Source of the DNA: Minwuia thermotolerans
Lineage (GTDB): Bacteria > Pseudomonadota > Alphaproteobacteria > Minwuiales > Minwuiaceae
Assembly: GCA_021604565.1 (NCBI GenBank)
Contig: BQJF01000019.1
Coordinates: 1 to 54,014 of the forward strand
Reading direction: 5' to 3'
DNA length: 54,014 nt
Part shown: in pieces, positions 34,842-42,435 of the stretch
Layout: the number at the start of each line of letters is the position of its first letter
How positions within the stretch are numbered: position 1 is the stretch's first letter
Program-made: the position numbers and the translations under genes
Notes under the pieces: model-generated
Databases searched by the model: none
What the model saw: only the letters and a program-made list of their open reading frames with translations
What the model was told of the DNA's origin: nothing

Positions 34842-35363
34842 TCACAGTCCCTTTGCCAGATCGGTTTCCGCATCCGGTGCCGCGCCGCCGCGCAGCAGGC
34901 GGAACAGGAATTCGATGGCCAGCAGGGTGAAGCAGGCGACAAAGACGGACAGCAGGACCCATTCCGGCATGGCGAAATACTTGTGCTGCATCGACTGGAA
35001 CATCCAGGCGCTGTCCAGGCTGACCCAGCCGTAGTGGACGAGCACCAGACAGACCGCACATCCGACGAGGTCCAGCAGACGCTCCAGCCCACGGGCGAGG
35101 GGGGCGGGCAGGTTGCCGACCAGCAGATCGACACGCACGTGCGATCCCTGACGCAGCACCCAGGGGGCACCCAGGAACACGCCGGCAAACAGCAGGTATT
35201 CGATGATCTCGTTCAGGCCGGACAGGTTGCCCCAGCCGAACAGGCGCAGCGCCAGATCAATGGAAATCGACAGCGCAAAGCCCCCGACCGTCAGCCCGAC
35301 CAGCAGGCCCACCAGCCCGTAGGCGACCCCGAAGGCGCGATCGATTGCGGCGAGGGCAGTCAT
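34842..35363 (-). CDS. TRAP transporter small permease subunit (DctQ family)
   Basis: This 173-residue protein has four membrane segments (VAYGLVGLLVGLTVGGFALSISI, NEIIEYLLFAGVFLGAPWVL, LLDLVGCAVCLVLVHYGWV, WVLLSVFVACFTLLAIEFLFRLL). The motif APWVLRQGSHVRVDLLV is typical of DctQ. It associates with the large subunit and the periplasmic binding protein. The binding-protein gene lies 72 bp upstream on the same strand. Confidence 0.9.
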   Translation of the reverse strand: MTALAAIDRAFGVAYGLVGLLVGLTVGGFALSISIDLALRLFGWGNLSGLNEIIEYLLFAGVFLGAPWVLRQGSHVRVDLLVGNLPAPLARGLERLLDLVGCAVCLVLVHYGWVSLDSAWMFQSMQHKYFAMPEWVLLSVFVACFTLLAIEFLFRLLRGGAAPDAETDLAKGL

Positions 35364-35435
35364 GTCACCCGGTTCCCGGAACGAAACAGGGGACCGCGCA
35401 ACACGGCACGGTCCCCCGGATTTCGGCCCTGTCGG

Positions 35436-36419
35436 CTATTCCCTGGCAAACAGCGCACGCAGCTTCGCCGCATTGGCGGGGCTGGTTTCCTCCAGCCCGG
35501 CCCAGCCGGCGTCACGTGCGGTATCCAGCCACTTCTTCCGGTCGTCACCGGTGAAGGTGATGATCGTGTACTGGTCCGCCTGTTTCACCTTGGACTTCTC
35601 GACGGCTGTCTTGTCGACGCCGACCGCCTTCCGCTCCATCTGCATGACGACCGTGGAGATCAGGTCCCGCGCCTTGTCACTCAGGCCGTTCCAGCTCTTC
35701 AGGTTCACCAGCACATTGATGTCGGCATCATAGAACCCGGGATCGACGCGGGAGGCCGTGACTTCTTCCCAGCCCGGACGCATGCCGGTGATCGGCCAGC
35801 CGAAGCCGCCGACCGTGCCGTTCTCCATCAGCGCGTAGATCTGCGCCAGGTTCGAATTCTGCGTAGTGGCCCCCAGCGCCTTGAAGAAATTGGTGTAGAT
35901 CGGCGCGACGCGCAGGTGCAGACCGCTCAGGTCCGGCTTGTCGATGGTCTTGCCCTTGCCGAGATAGAGGTGAAACGGCGTGCCGTAGTGGATGCGGCCC
36001 AGCGGTTTCAGGTTCTTGTTGCCGTGGATTTCCTCCATCAGCGCCCAACCGCCGTTGGTGCGGATCTCGTCCGGAGTCCGCTCCAGCAGTTTCCAGGCAT
36101 CCGCCTCCGGCACCACGTTCTGGTAGTAGGCACCGGTGCAGTTCACCAGGTCATAAACGCCCTGTGCCTGCTTCTGCACCATCGTGAAGGGGCTGCCGAT
36201 GGCGGGCGCGCCACCGAGATAGTTGATCTTGACCGTCTTGCCGCCCTGTTCGTTGATCTGTTTCACAATGCTTTCGAAGCGCTTGGAAAAGAACGAATTC
36301 TGCGGAAAGCAGCTTGCCGCGACCAGCTCGGTCTGGGCCTGTGCCGCAGTGGTGCCGGCAAGTGCCGCGACCCCAAGGGCCGCTGCAGTCACGAGACCGC
36401 GAATATCCGGATAGCGCAT
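35436..36419 (-). CDS. TRAP transporter periplasmic solute-binding protein (DctP family)
   Basis: This 327-residue protein has a signal peptide (RGLVTAAALGVAALAGTTAAQAQ, cleavage near residue 28). The mature DctP fold has SFFSKRFESIVKQINEQGGKTVKINYLGG near the front. The family Arg that binds the ligand carboxylate is probably in LHLRVAPIYTNFFKALGA, and GWPITGMRPGWEEV and LVNLKSWNGLSDKARDLI follow. The ligand is an organic anion, not otherwise defined. A ribosome binding site GGGAGG precedes the ATG, and a candidate promoter with an inverted repeat lies at 36438-36483. It is the first gene of the order dctP-, dctQ-, dctM-type, aroQ. Confidence 0.92.
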   Translation of the reverse strand: MRYPDIRGLVTAAALGVAALAGTTAAQAQTELVAASCFPQNSFFSKRFESIVKQINEQGGKTVKINYLGGAPAIGSPFTMVQKQAQGVYDLVNCTGAYYQNVVPEADAWKLLERTPDEIRTNGGWALMEEIHGNKNLKPLGRIHYGTPFHLYLGKGKTIDKPDLSGLHLRVAPIYTNFFKALGATTQNSNLAQIYALMENGTVGGFGWPITGMRPGWEEVTASRVDPGFYDADINVLVNLKSWNGLSDKARDLISTVVMQMERKAVGVDKTAVEKSKVKQADQYTIITFTGDDRKKWLDTARDAGWAGLEETSPANAAKLRALFARE

Positions 36420-36437
36420 TGGCTTTCCCTCCCTGTT

Positions 36438-36483
36438 GTTTTTCGTTGGGAAAAACTATGAACAGGGGCAGGGGTCAGCGCAA
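36438..36483 (-). promoter_or_regulatory. Candidate promoter and operator of the TRAP operon
   Basis: On the minus strand, TTGCGC (36483-36478) and CATAGT (36460-36455) are separated by 17 bp, a fair sigma-70-like pair. Just downstream a perfect inverted repeat GTTTTTC-GTTGG-GAAAAAC (36438-36456) overlaps the -10 box, as expected for a repressor site. No regulator gene is adjacent. Confidence 0.4.
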
Positions 36484-36521
36484 GGGTGTGCGGGCAGGGC
36501 GGTTCGGCCGGAGGGACCGTG

Positions 36522-37376
36522 TCAGGCGCCCAGCGCCTCACCCTCCAGCGTGATGCGATGCATCTCCCGCCGGGCGCCGTGATAGTCGTTGACGGCATAG
36601 TGCCAGCTCGCCCGGTTGTCCCAGAACGCGATGGAACCCGGCGCCCACTGGAACCGGTAGGTGTGCTCGGGCCGGGCCGCATGGGCGTACAGCATGTCCA
36701 GCAGCGGCTTGCTTTCCTTCTCCGTCCAGCCCTCGAAATGCAGCGTGAAACCGGCATTGACGTACAGTGCCTGCCTGCCACTGATCGGGTGGCGGATGAT
36801 GACCGGATGCACCGCGTCCTGTGTTGCGAGTTCCGGGTTGCCGATGCGCCCGTTGACGCCTTTGACATAGGCAGAGTCCGCACCGAACACATGGCGACTG
36901 GAATGCACTGCGCGCAGGCCGCACAGGGTTTCCTTCAGACCCTCGGACAGGCTGTCGAAGGCCGCGTACATGTTGGCAAACAGCGTGTCACCGCCACGCG
37001 TCGGCGTCTCCCGCGCCAGCAGCATCGAGCCCATGGCCGGGATCTGGTCATACGAATGGTCGGTATGCCAGTTGCCGCCGATATTGGTCTTCTGGCCGGG
37101 TTCCTTCACCACCAGGGCGATCTTGTCGTGGGTCAGCAGCCGGGCGAAGAAGCGGTTGACGTTGATCTCGCCGAAGGCCTCCGCCGCCGCGATGTGCTCG
37201 TCCGGCGTCAGTTTCTGGTCGCGGAAGAACAGCACGCAATGATCGCCCAGGGCCTGGCGCAGGACACCAACCGTATTGCTGCTCAGATCACTGGCCAGAT
37301 CGATGCCATGCACGAAGGCACCGACGCCACCGGGGCTTGGCTCGATGTGGAACGGCTGTGCTGCTGTGTCGGCCAT
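36522..37376 (-). CDS. TauD/TfdA-family Fe(II)/2-oxoglutarate dioxygenase
   Basis: This 284-residue cytoplasmic dioxygenase has the iron facial triad: His104 and Asp106 in NWHTDHSYD, and His259 in ASWHYAVNDYHG. Arg270 or Arg274 (RREMHRITLEGE) would bind 2-oxoglutarate. HVFGADSAYVKG and MLLARETPTRGGDTLFANMYAA are typical of the taurine/2,4-D dioxygenase group. It would hydroxylate a substrate next to a heteroatom; taurine is only one possibility. GGGAG precedes the ATG. It lies upstream of the TRAP operon but separated by 102 bp. Confidence 0.9.
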   Translation of the reverse strand: MADTAAQPFHIEPSPGGVGAFVHGIDLASDLSSNTVGVLRQALGDHCVLFFRDQKLTPDEHIAAAEAFGEINVNRFFARLLTHDKIALVVKEPGQKTNIGGNWHTDHSYDQIPAMGSMLLARETPTRGGDTLFANMYAAFDSLSEGLKETLCGLRAVHSSRHVFGADSAYVKGVNGRIGNPELATQDAVHPVIIRHPISGRQALYVNAGFTLHFEGWTEKESKPLLDMLYAHAARPEHTYRFQWAPGSIAFWDNRASWHYAVNDYHGARREMHRITLEGEALGA

Positions 37377-37704
37377 GATTGCGATCTCCCGCCTGCGGAC
37401 CGGTTCTGCGCCGGTTCCGGTTTCTCTGTGCTGAATGTTTCAGGGCTCTGTTTAACACAAGTGCATTAGAGGGAACAGCCCGAGGTCTGCATGAGGGCGT
37501 TGCGGGGCAAACAGGGGAGCGTAGCGGGCGCTATCCATGCGGCTCAGTCGAGTGTTCCAAATATCGTATAATCAGTATTATGGTAAATTAAATGCGCAGG
37601 TGGGCTGGGGTTGGCCGGGTCGGCCAGTCCACCGTCTCCCAGCACTCACTGAATATCCTCAAGAACCAAACTCTATCGCGACTAACGAAACTGACATTTC
37701 GCAT
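37377..37704. other. Intergenic region with an AT-rich island
   Basis: No gene is seen in these 328 bp. The right-hand part (about 37555-37595) is strikingly AT-rich for this chromosome and contains TATAAT (37567-37572) and the dyad ATAAT-CAGT-ATTAT (37568-37581). A small GC hairpin TGGCC-GGGTC-GGCCA lies near 37611-37625. The left part is the leader of the dioxygenase gene; no clear promoter was found there. Confidence 0.5.
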
Positions 37705-39450
37705 TCACTCCGCACCCGCCTTCGCCCTCAGCTCTTCCAACCGACGCTCGGTGATCTCCAGATCTTTCTGAAACCCTGGATGAGACGGATTGCTCTCGGC
37801 CAACACGCGCGCAATCGGCAGACTTCGTTCATAAAGCGCAATCGCCCGACCAATATCTCCCAAACGTTCCTCCAGGTCCCCCAGCTTCTCAAGACTGAGC
37901 GACAGGTCACGCTGCGCCTCAGCCGACCCCGGATTGGACGCCGCAAGCTGCTCCAGAACCTCCATAGACCGCTCATGGGCCGCGCGCGCCGCAGACAGAT
38001 CTCCCGCCTGAACCTCAACATCACCCAGCTTGATCAGACTGACCGACAGGTCACGCTGCGCCTCAGCCGACCCCGGATTGGACGCCGCAAGCTGCTCCGC
38101 CACCTCCAGAGACCGCTCATAGACCGCGCGCGCCGCAGACAGATCACCCGCCTGAATCTCAACATCACCCAGCTTCTCCAGACTGACCGACAGGTCACGC
38201 TGCGCCGCAGCCGACCCCGGATTGGACGCCGCAAGCCGCTCCCTGACCTCCAGAGACCGCTCATGGGCCGCGCGCGCCGCAGCCAGATCACCCGCCTGAA
38301 CCTCCACATCACCCAGCCTCTCCAGACAGATCGACAGGTCACGCTGCGCCGCAGCCGACCCCGGATTGGACGCCGCAAGCTGTTCCATCACCTCCAGAGA
38401 CCGCTCATGGGCCGCGCGCGCCGCAGCCAGATCTCCCGCCTGAACCTCCACATCACCCAGATTGCCAAGACTGACCGACAGGTCACGCTGCGCCTCAGCC
38501 GACCCCGGATTGGACGACGCAAGTTGCTCCCGGACCTCCAGAGACCGCTCATAGGCCGCGCGCGCCGCAGACAGATCTCCCGCCTGAACCTCAACATCAC
38601 CCAGCCTGTTCAGACTGATCGACAGGTCACGCTGCGCCTGAGCCGACCCCGGATTGGACGCCGCAAGCTGTTTATCGACTTCAATGGATCGCTCATATGC
38701 TGCTCGTGCGAGCACGATATTTCCCGAATCGAGATGCAACTGCCCAGCATCCGTATCAGCGATCGAGACTTCACGGTCACCTGATGCAGCGTTTCGCATG
38801 GCCTGAACCAGTCCAATCGCACCTGAAATATCGCCGGCAATCCGCCTCTGGCGCGCCAGCAGGACAATCGTCCAGAAATCATCCGGTTGCAGCCGGAAGG
38901 CTTCTTCATAGGCGTGGAGGGCGCGGGTCGTGTCGAAACCGGCAACCAGGTCACCGATACGGCGCCATTTCGCGGCGCCTTCGGCGGTGGCGGTGCGGGC
39001 ATCATGCTCCAGGCGCAAGACAGCGCTGTCGATATCGCCCTGATCGGATGCGAGTTCATCGGCGGCGGCGCGAGCGTCCGGGTCAGGGTCAGTAACGATG
39101 TCCCTGACTGCGCGGTCACGGCGTTCGCGTAGTTCTGGATCGGGCGGCGTGCCGGATTCTCGCCCGTCCAGCTTGGCCTCGATGCGGTCAAGCTGTGCCT
39201 GTTCCTCCGGCGACAGAACAGGTTTCACCGGCGGGTTGACGGTTTCGACGAGGGTTCGTTTCGGATCGGCTCTCAGATCCTTCAACCACCTGAGACCGCT
39301 TGCTGCGTCCGCAATCTTCTTCCGCAGGCTCTCAGAAAACAGCAAGGCACTGAACAACCCAACGACGATCAGCACGATCACCGCCGCCCAATCGGGCAAC
39401 CATTCCGGTAGCCAGTCGAACCACGCCTGTCCCGTTCCGTCCGTCATCAC
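37705..39450 (-). CDS. Membrane-anchored TPR protein with near-identical tandem repeats
   Basis: The protein has 581 residues. A single N-terminal membrane segment (about 21-40, WAAVIVLIVVGLFSALLFSE) is followed by a basic stretch and a proline-rich linker with LSPEEQAQLDRIEAKLDG. A helical region precedes six or more copies of a 48-residue TPR-like unit (AASNPGSAEAQRDLSVSL followed by EKLGDVEVQAGDL and AAARAAHERSLEV). The unit repeats at exactly 144 bp in DNA. Repeats are almost identical, which implies recent expansion. The protein probably faces the cytoplasm as an interaction scaffold; no catalytic domain is seen. Similar membrane-TPR proteins with this linker are common in alphaproteobacteria. 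The partner is unknown. Confidence 0.8.
   Translation of the reverse strand: MMTDGTGQAWFDWLPEWLPDWAAVIVLIVVGLFSALLFSESLRKKIADAASGLRWLKDLRADPKRTLVETVNPPVKPVLSPEEQAQLDRIEAKLDGRESGTPPDPELRERRDRAVRDIVTDPDPDARAAADELASDQGDIDSAVLRLEHDARTATAEGAAKWRRIGDLVAGFDTTRALHAYEEAFRLQPDDFWTIVLLARQRRIAGDISGAIGLVQAMRNAASGDREVSIADTDAGQLHLDSGNIVLARAAYERSIEVDKQLAASNPGSAQAQRDLSISLNRLGDVEVQAGDLSAARAAYERSLEVREQLASSNPGSAEAQRDLSVSLGNLGDVEVQAGDLAAARAAHERSLEVMEQLAASNPGSAAAQRDLSICLERLGDVEVQAGDLAAARAAHERSLEVRERLAASNPGSAAAQRDLSVSLEKLGDVEIQAGDLSAARAVYERSLEVAEQLAASNPGSAEAQRDLSVSLIKLGDVEVQAGDLSAARAAHERSMEVLEQLAASNPGSAEAQRDLSLSLEKLGDLEERLGDIGRAIALYERSLPIARVLAESNPSHPGFQKDLEITERRLEELRAKAGAE
37901..38690. repeat. 144-bp in-frame tandem repeats within the TPR gene
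   Basis: The word GACAGGTCACGCTGCGCC recurs (last base variable) at 37901, 38045, 38189, 38333, 38477 and 38621, exactly 144 bp apart. Within units most of the 144 bases are shared. The period keeps the reading frame (48 codons), so copy number can change by slippage or recombination without frameshift. Confidence 0.92.
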
Positions 39451-39475
39451 CCTGCCCGCAAGTGGTGCCCTGCCC

Positions 39476-40051
39476 CTACCCTACAACCGAATCCCCGCGC
39501 AGCACCATCCGTGTCGTCAGAAGCCGCGCACCGGAGATGCCCCGCAGGCGGTGGCCCATGGGGCGGAAGCCGGCGCGGGCGAAGACGGGGCGGGAGAGGC
39601 GGCTGGCGTCGGTGGTGAAACTGGTGGTGCCGTGGCTGCGGGCGTGGTCCAGAGCGTGGGCCAGCAGGCGGCTGGCAACGCCGCTGCGGGTGGCCGCCGG
39701 GTCGGTGAACAGCATGCGGACGTGACCGTCCTGCATGATCTCCGTGAAGCCCAGCACGACCTCCCCGCCCTGCCCGTGCCGGCCACCGTGCCCGAGTGTG
39801 CCGCCCTGCCCCGCGCCCCGGAACCGTTTTCGCGTCTCCGCGTCGCCGGGCACGGTCGCAACGAAGGTCCAGGTCGGCAGCATGCGATTGCGGAAGAACC
39901 GCTTCGACAGGCGCGGTGCGGCCCAGGCGATCAGGGCCTTGCGCGGATAGGCATGGCGCGCGCCGATGCGCACGGCGCGGCCGTAGAGCGCCGCAACCGC
40001 CGTGACATCATCGGCGCGAAACCGCCTGATCTTCATGGGAATTCTGATCAT
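39476..40051 (-). CDS. GNAT-family N-acetyltransferase
   Basis: This 191-residue protein has the GNAT motif order: N-terminal IRRFRADDVTAVAALYGRAVRIGA, a central strand VLGFTEIMQDGHVRMLFTDPAATRSGVASRLLAHALDHARSHG that holds the acetyl-CoA-binding Arg/Gln-x-x-Gly-x-Gly/Ala region, and a C-terminal RPVFARAGFRPMGHRL. The acceptor is unknown. The start may be ATG 40051 or ATG 40036 (MKIRRF); neither has a strong ribosome binding site. It ends 25 bp before the TPR gene on the same strand. Confidence 0.8.
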   Translation of the reverse strand: MIRIPMKIRRFRADDVTAVAALYGRAVRIGARHAYPRKALIAWAAPRLSKRFFRNRMLPTWTFVATVPGDAETRKRFRGAGQGGTLGHGGRHGQGGEVVLGFTEIMQDGHVRMLFTDPAATRSGVASRLLAHALDHARSHGTTSFTTDASRLSRPVFARAGFRPMGHRLRGISGARLLTTRMVLRGDSVVG

Positions 40052-40543
40052 CGCAACACCGGTTCAGGCATGAAACGGTGACCACAATAACAAGGCCCCG
40101 CCGGTTTGGGGATGACGACGGGGCCCTGTCCAGGCGCGGAGGCCTGTCGGTTGTGCTGCCCTTCTGAATTGCCTGAATGGCGGGCCTTCCAGGTGTCGCG
40201 CCACTGCGACCGGCGGGAAAGATGAGTGACCGGACGGAGTGTGCGCCCTGCGGATAGGGCCATGGGCAGCGATGTTACCGTATGTACGGCTGGCCGGTGA
40301 TTTCTCCGGCCTGTTCGCGTCGCGCCGTCCCTTGCGGGTCCGGTCGGCGACGCTCGGTTTCGACCATTGGTGTCTGCTGGCCCGTGCGGGCCTGACACCG
40401 GATGTTCAGCAGGTCACTGCCTGATTCGGTGGCGTCATTTTTGTAGCCTCCGCTTCATGTGGTTTACGCTACGTAATGTAGCACGTTCCGCAAACCGCCG
40501 ACAATGCTTTCGTGCAGGGGCTGCGGTGAAGCGGCGGCAAGGC
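40052..40543. ncRNA. Structured intergenic region, possible RNA gene or leader
   Basis: No convincing protein gene occupies this stretch. It holds several RNA-like stems: 40094-40125 (GGCCCCG/CGGGGCC), 40292-40311 (GGCCGG-TGATTTCT-CCGGCC) and 40369-40399 (GGTGTC-GGCCCG/CGGGCC-GACACC). GACACC-G (40394-40400) can instead pair with CGGTGGCGTC (40427-40436), which is followed by TTTTT at 40438-40442 on the plus strand. That is a terminator-like arrangement with a competing upstream stem. It does not match RNase P, SRP, tmRNA or tRNA sequences I can recall. Assignment as RNA is an inference. Confidence 0.3.
40085..40125 (-). terminator. Terminator-like hairpin on the minus strand
   Basis: Read on the minus strand, GGCCCCG (40125-40119) and CGGGGCC (40100-40094) close a hairpin followed by TTGTTATTG. 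It would stop minus-strand transcription entering the acetyltransferase gene from the right, although no minus-strand gene is evident upstream of it. Confidence 0.4.
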
Positions 40544-40572
40544 TTGAAACCGGCGCGGGCAGTCGCTATAAG
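40544..40572 (+). promoter_or_regulatory. Sigma-70-type promoter of rpmI-rplT-pheST
   Basis: TTGAAA (40544-40549), 17 bp and TATAAG (40567-40572) form a near-consensus promoter. Transcription would start near 40579, leaving a leader of about 88 nt before rpmI. Confidence 0.65.
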
Positions 40573-40666
40573 CCGCGCTTCACCGGTCTTCCGGCAGGGC
40601 ATGCCGCGTTGACCGTTCAGCAGATGGGGGCTCCGTCCCGCATCATCCCATCGAGAGAGGAAGCAA

Positions 40667-40864
40667 ATGCCCAAGATGAAGACCAAGAGCGGCGCCAAGA
40701 AGCGGTTCCGCCTTACTGCCACCGGCAAGGTGCGCATGCAGCAGGCGGGCAAGCGCCACGGCATGATCAAACGCACCCAGAAGCAGATCCGCAACCAGCG
40801 CGGCACGACCATCATGGCCGACTGCGATGCGAAGATCGTCAAGCAATACATGCCTTACGGCTGA
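40667..40864 (+). CDS. rpmI: 50S ribosomal protein L35
   Basis: This 65-residue very basic protein begins [23 protein letters not shown] and contains [19 protein letters not shown], the standard L35 pattern. The ribosome binding site is GAGAGGAAG. infC, which precedes rpmI in many bacteria, is not upstream here; instead the gene has its own promoter. rplT follows after 20 bp. Confidence 0.98.
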   Translation: MPKMKTKSGAKKRFRLTATGKVRMQQAGKRHGMIKRTQKQIRNQRGTTIMADCDAKIVKQYMPYG

Positions 40865-40884
40865 CCTGAAGGAGACGCAGAGAA

Positions 40885-41259
40885 ATGGCACGTGTAAAGC
40901 GTGGCGTCGTCAGCAGGGCGCGCCACAAGGAAGTCATGAAGCAGGCCAAGGGTTTCCGCGGCCGCAGCAACAACACCATCCGCATGGCCCGCGAGCGGGT
41001 CGAGAAGTCACTGCAGTACGCCTATCGCGACCGGCGGGTGAAGAAGCGGAATTTCCGCGCCCTCTGGATCCAGCGCATCAATGCCGGCGTGCGCGAGCAC
41101 GGCATGACCTATGGCGTCTTTATCGACGGCCTGAAGCATGCAGGCATCGAAGTTGACCGCAAGGTAATGGCCGACATCGCCGTGCGCGATCCTGCCGCCT
41201 TCAAGGTTCTGGTCGATCAGGCCCGGACCGCCCGCGAGGCGAAGTACGCCGCCGAGTAA
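40885..41259 (+). CDS. rplT: 50S ribosomal protein L20
   Basis: This 124-residue protein has the L20 sequence: [30 protein letters not shown] at the start, then [53 protein letters not shown]. It binds 23S rRNA early in 50S assembly and represses its own operon in some bacteria. A stable hairpin separates it from pheS. Confidence 0.98.
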   Translation: MARVKRGVVSRARHKEVMKQAKGFRGRSNNTIRMARERVEKSLQYAYRDRRVKKRNFRALWIQRINAGVREHGMTYGVFIDGLKHAGIEVDRKVMADIAVRDPAAFKVLVDQARTAREAKYAAE

Positions 41260-41293
41260 GCGACCGGCGGCTGACGCCTCGACTGATCTGGTG

Positions 41294-41330
41294 GAACAGG
41301 CCCGTACCTGAAAGCGGTTCGGGCCTGTTC
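41294..41330 (+). promoter_or_regulatory. Hairpin in the rplT-pheS spacer
   Basis: GAACAGGCCCG (41294-41304) pairs perfectly with CGGGCCTGTTC (41320-41330); a further ACC/GGT lies within the 15-nt loop. There is no T run, so it is not a standard terminator. It sits 31 bp before the pheS ATG and may act as an attenuator relic, an RNA processing site or a stabiliser of the upstream ribosomal message. Confidence 0.5.
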
Positions 41331-41361
41331 CCGCCGGACCCACAGCGAGCAGCGTTGAACA

Positions 41362-42435
41362 ATGGATATCGAGAAGCTTAAGGCCGACCTGATCGGCCAG
41401 ATCACGGACGCCGGAAATCTTGGCGATCTGGAGGCGGCACGTGTCGCCACCCTGGGGAAGAAGAGCCGTCTGAGCGAGGTCATGCGTGGCCTGGGCAAGA
41501 TGGACCCCGCCGAGCGCCAGCAGGTCGCCCCGCGCCTGAACGCGCTGAAGAATGCACTCAACCAGGCCATCGACGACCGCCGCGGCGCCCTGAAGCGCGC
41601 GGAGCTGGAAGTGCGCCTGGCCGCGGAGCAGGTGGACATCACCCTGCCCGCCCGCCCCGAAGTGACGGGCCGCATCCACCCGGTCAGCCAGGTGGTGGAC
41701 GAGATCACCGAGATCTTCGCCGACATGGGCTTCGCCATCGCCGAAGGCCCGGACATCGAGGATGATTTCCACAACTTCACGGCCCTGAACTTCCCGCCGG
41801 CCCACCCGGCGCGGGACATGCACGACACCTTCTTCTTCGATCCGAAGGAAGACGGGGAGCGGATGCTGCTGCGGACGCATACCTCCTCGGTGCAGATCCG
41901 CACCATGGAGACGCAGGACCCGCCGCACCGCATCGTCATTCCGGGCCGCACCTACCGTTCCGACTCCGACATGACCCATACCCCGATGTTCCATCAGATC
42001 GAGGGGCTGGTGATCGACCGGAACCTGCACATGGGGCACCTGAAGGGCACGCTGGAAGCCTTCAGCCGCGCCTTCTTCGAACTGGACGAGGTGCGGATGC
42101 GCTTTCGCCCCAGCTATTTCCCCTTCACGGAACCGTCCGCGGAGGTCGATATCGGCTGTTCCTTCGACAAGGGCCAGATCCGCATCGGTGAAGGCACCGA
42201 CTGGCTGGAGATCCTGGGCTGCGGCATGGTGCACCCGAACGTGCTGCGCGCCTGCGGGCTGGATCCGGAGGAATGGCAGGGCTTTGCCTGGGGCATGGGC
42301 ATCGACCGCATCGCGATGCTGAAATACGGCATTCCCGACCTGCGCGCCTTTTTCGATTCCGATGTCCGCTGGCTGCGCCACTACGGCTTCCAGCCGACAG
42401 ACGTGCCATCACTGGGCGGGGGGCTGAGCCGATGA
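41362..42435 (+). CDS. pheS: Phenylalanyl-tRNA synthetase alpha subunit
   Basis: This 357-residue class II catalytic subunit charges tRNA-Phe as an alpha2-beta2 complex. The N-terminal coiled-coil (about 1-90) binds tRNA. The catalytic core has [31 protein letters not shown] (motif 1 region), [35 protein letters not shown] (motif 2) and [21 protein letters not shown] (motif 3). The TGA stop overlaps the pheT start (ATGA). Confidence 0.98.
   Translation: MDIEKLKADLIGQITDAGNLGDLEAARVATLGKKSRLSEVMRGLGKMDPAERQQVAPRLNALKNALNQAIDDRRGALKRAELEVRLAAEQVDITLPARPEVTGRIHPVSQVVDEITEIFADMGFAIAEGPDIEDDFHNFTALNFPPAHPARDMHDTFFFDPKEDGERMLLRTHTSSVQIRTMETQDPPHRIVIPGRTYRSDSDMTHTPMFHQIEGLVIDRNLHMGHLKGTLEAFSRAFFELDEVRMRFRPSYFPFTEPSAEVDIGCSFDKGQIRIGEGTDWLEILGCGMVHPNVLRACGLDPEEWQGFAWGMGIDRIAMLKYGIPDLRAFFDSDVRWLRHYGFQPTDVPSLGGGLSR

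Noticed and set aside
37567..37581. Fur-like site in the AT-rich island
   Set aside because: The dyad ATAAT-CAGT-ATTAT has the wrong core and spacing for a Fur box.
37901..38690. Regularly spaced repeats resembling a CRISPR array
   Set aside because: The repeats are contiguous 144-bp units in frame with a TPR gene; there are no unique spacers and no cas genes.
40048..40398. Possible 116-codon gene on the minus strand
   Set aside because: Basic, proline-rich composition without domain; it runs through a terminator-like hairpin.
40239..40424. Possible 61-codon gene on the plus strand
   Set aside because: It ends near the T run, but has no ribosome binding site, no recognisable protein features, and lies across strong RNA stems that explain the sequence better.
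41260..41361. Possible tRNA between rplT and pheS
   Set aside because: A GGTTCGGG word and a stem are present, but there is no acceptor stem, anticodon arm or cloverleaf; it is a simple hairpin.
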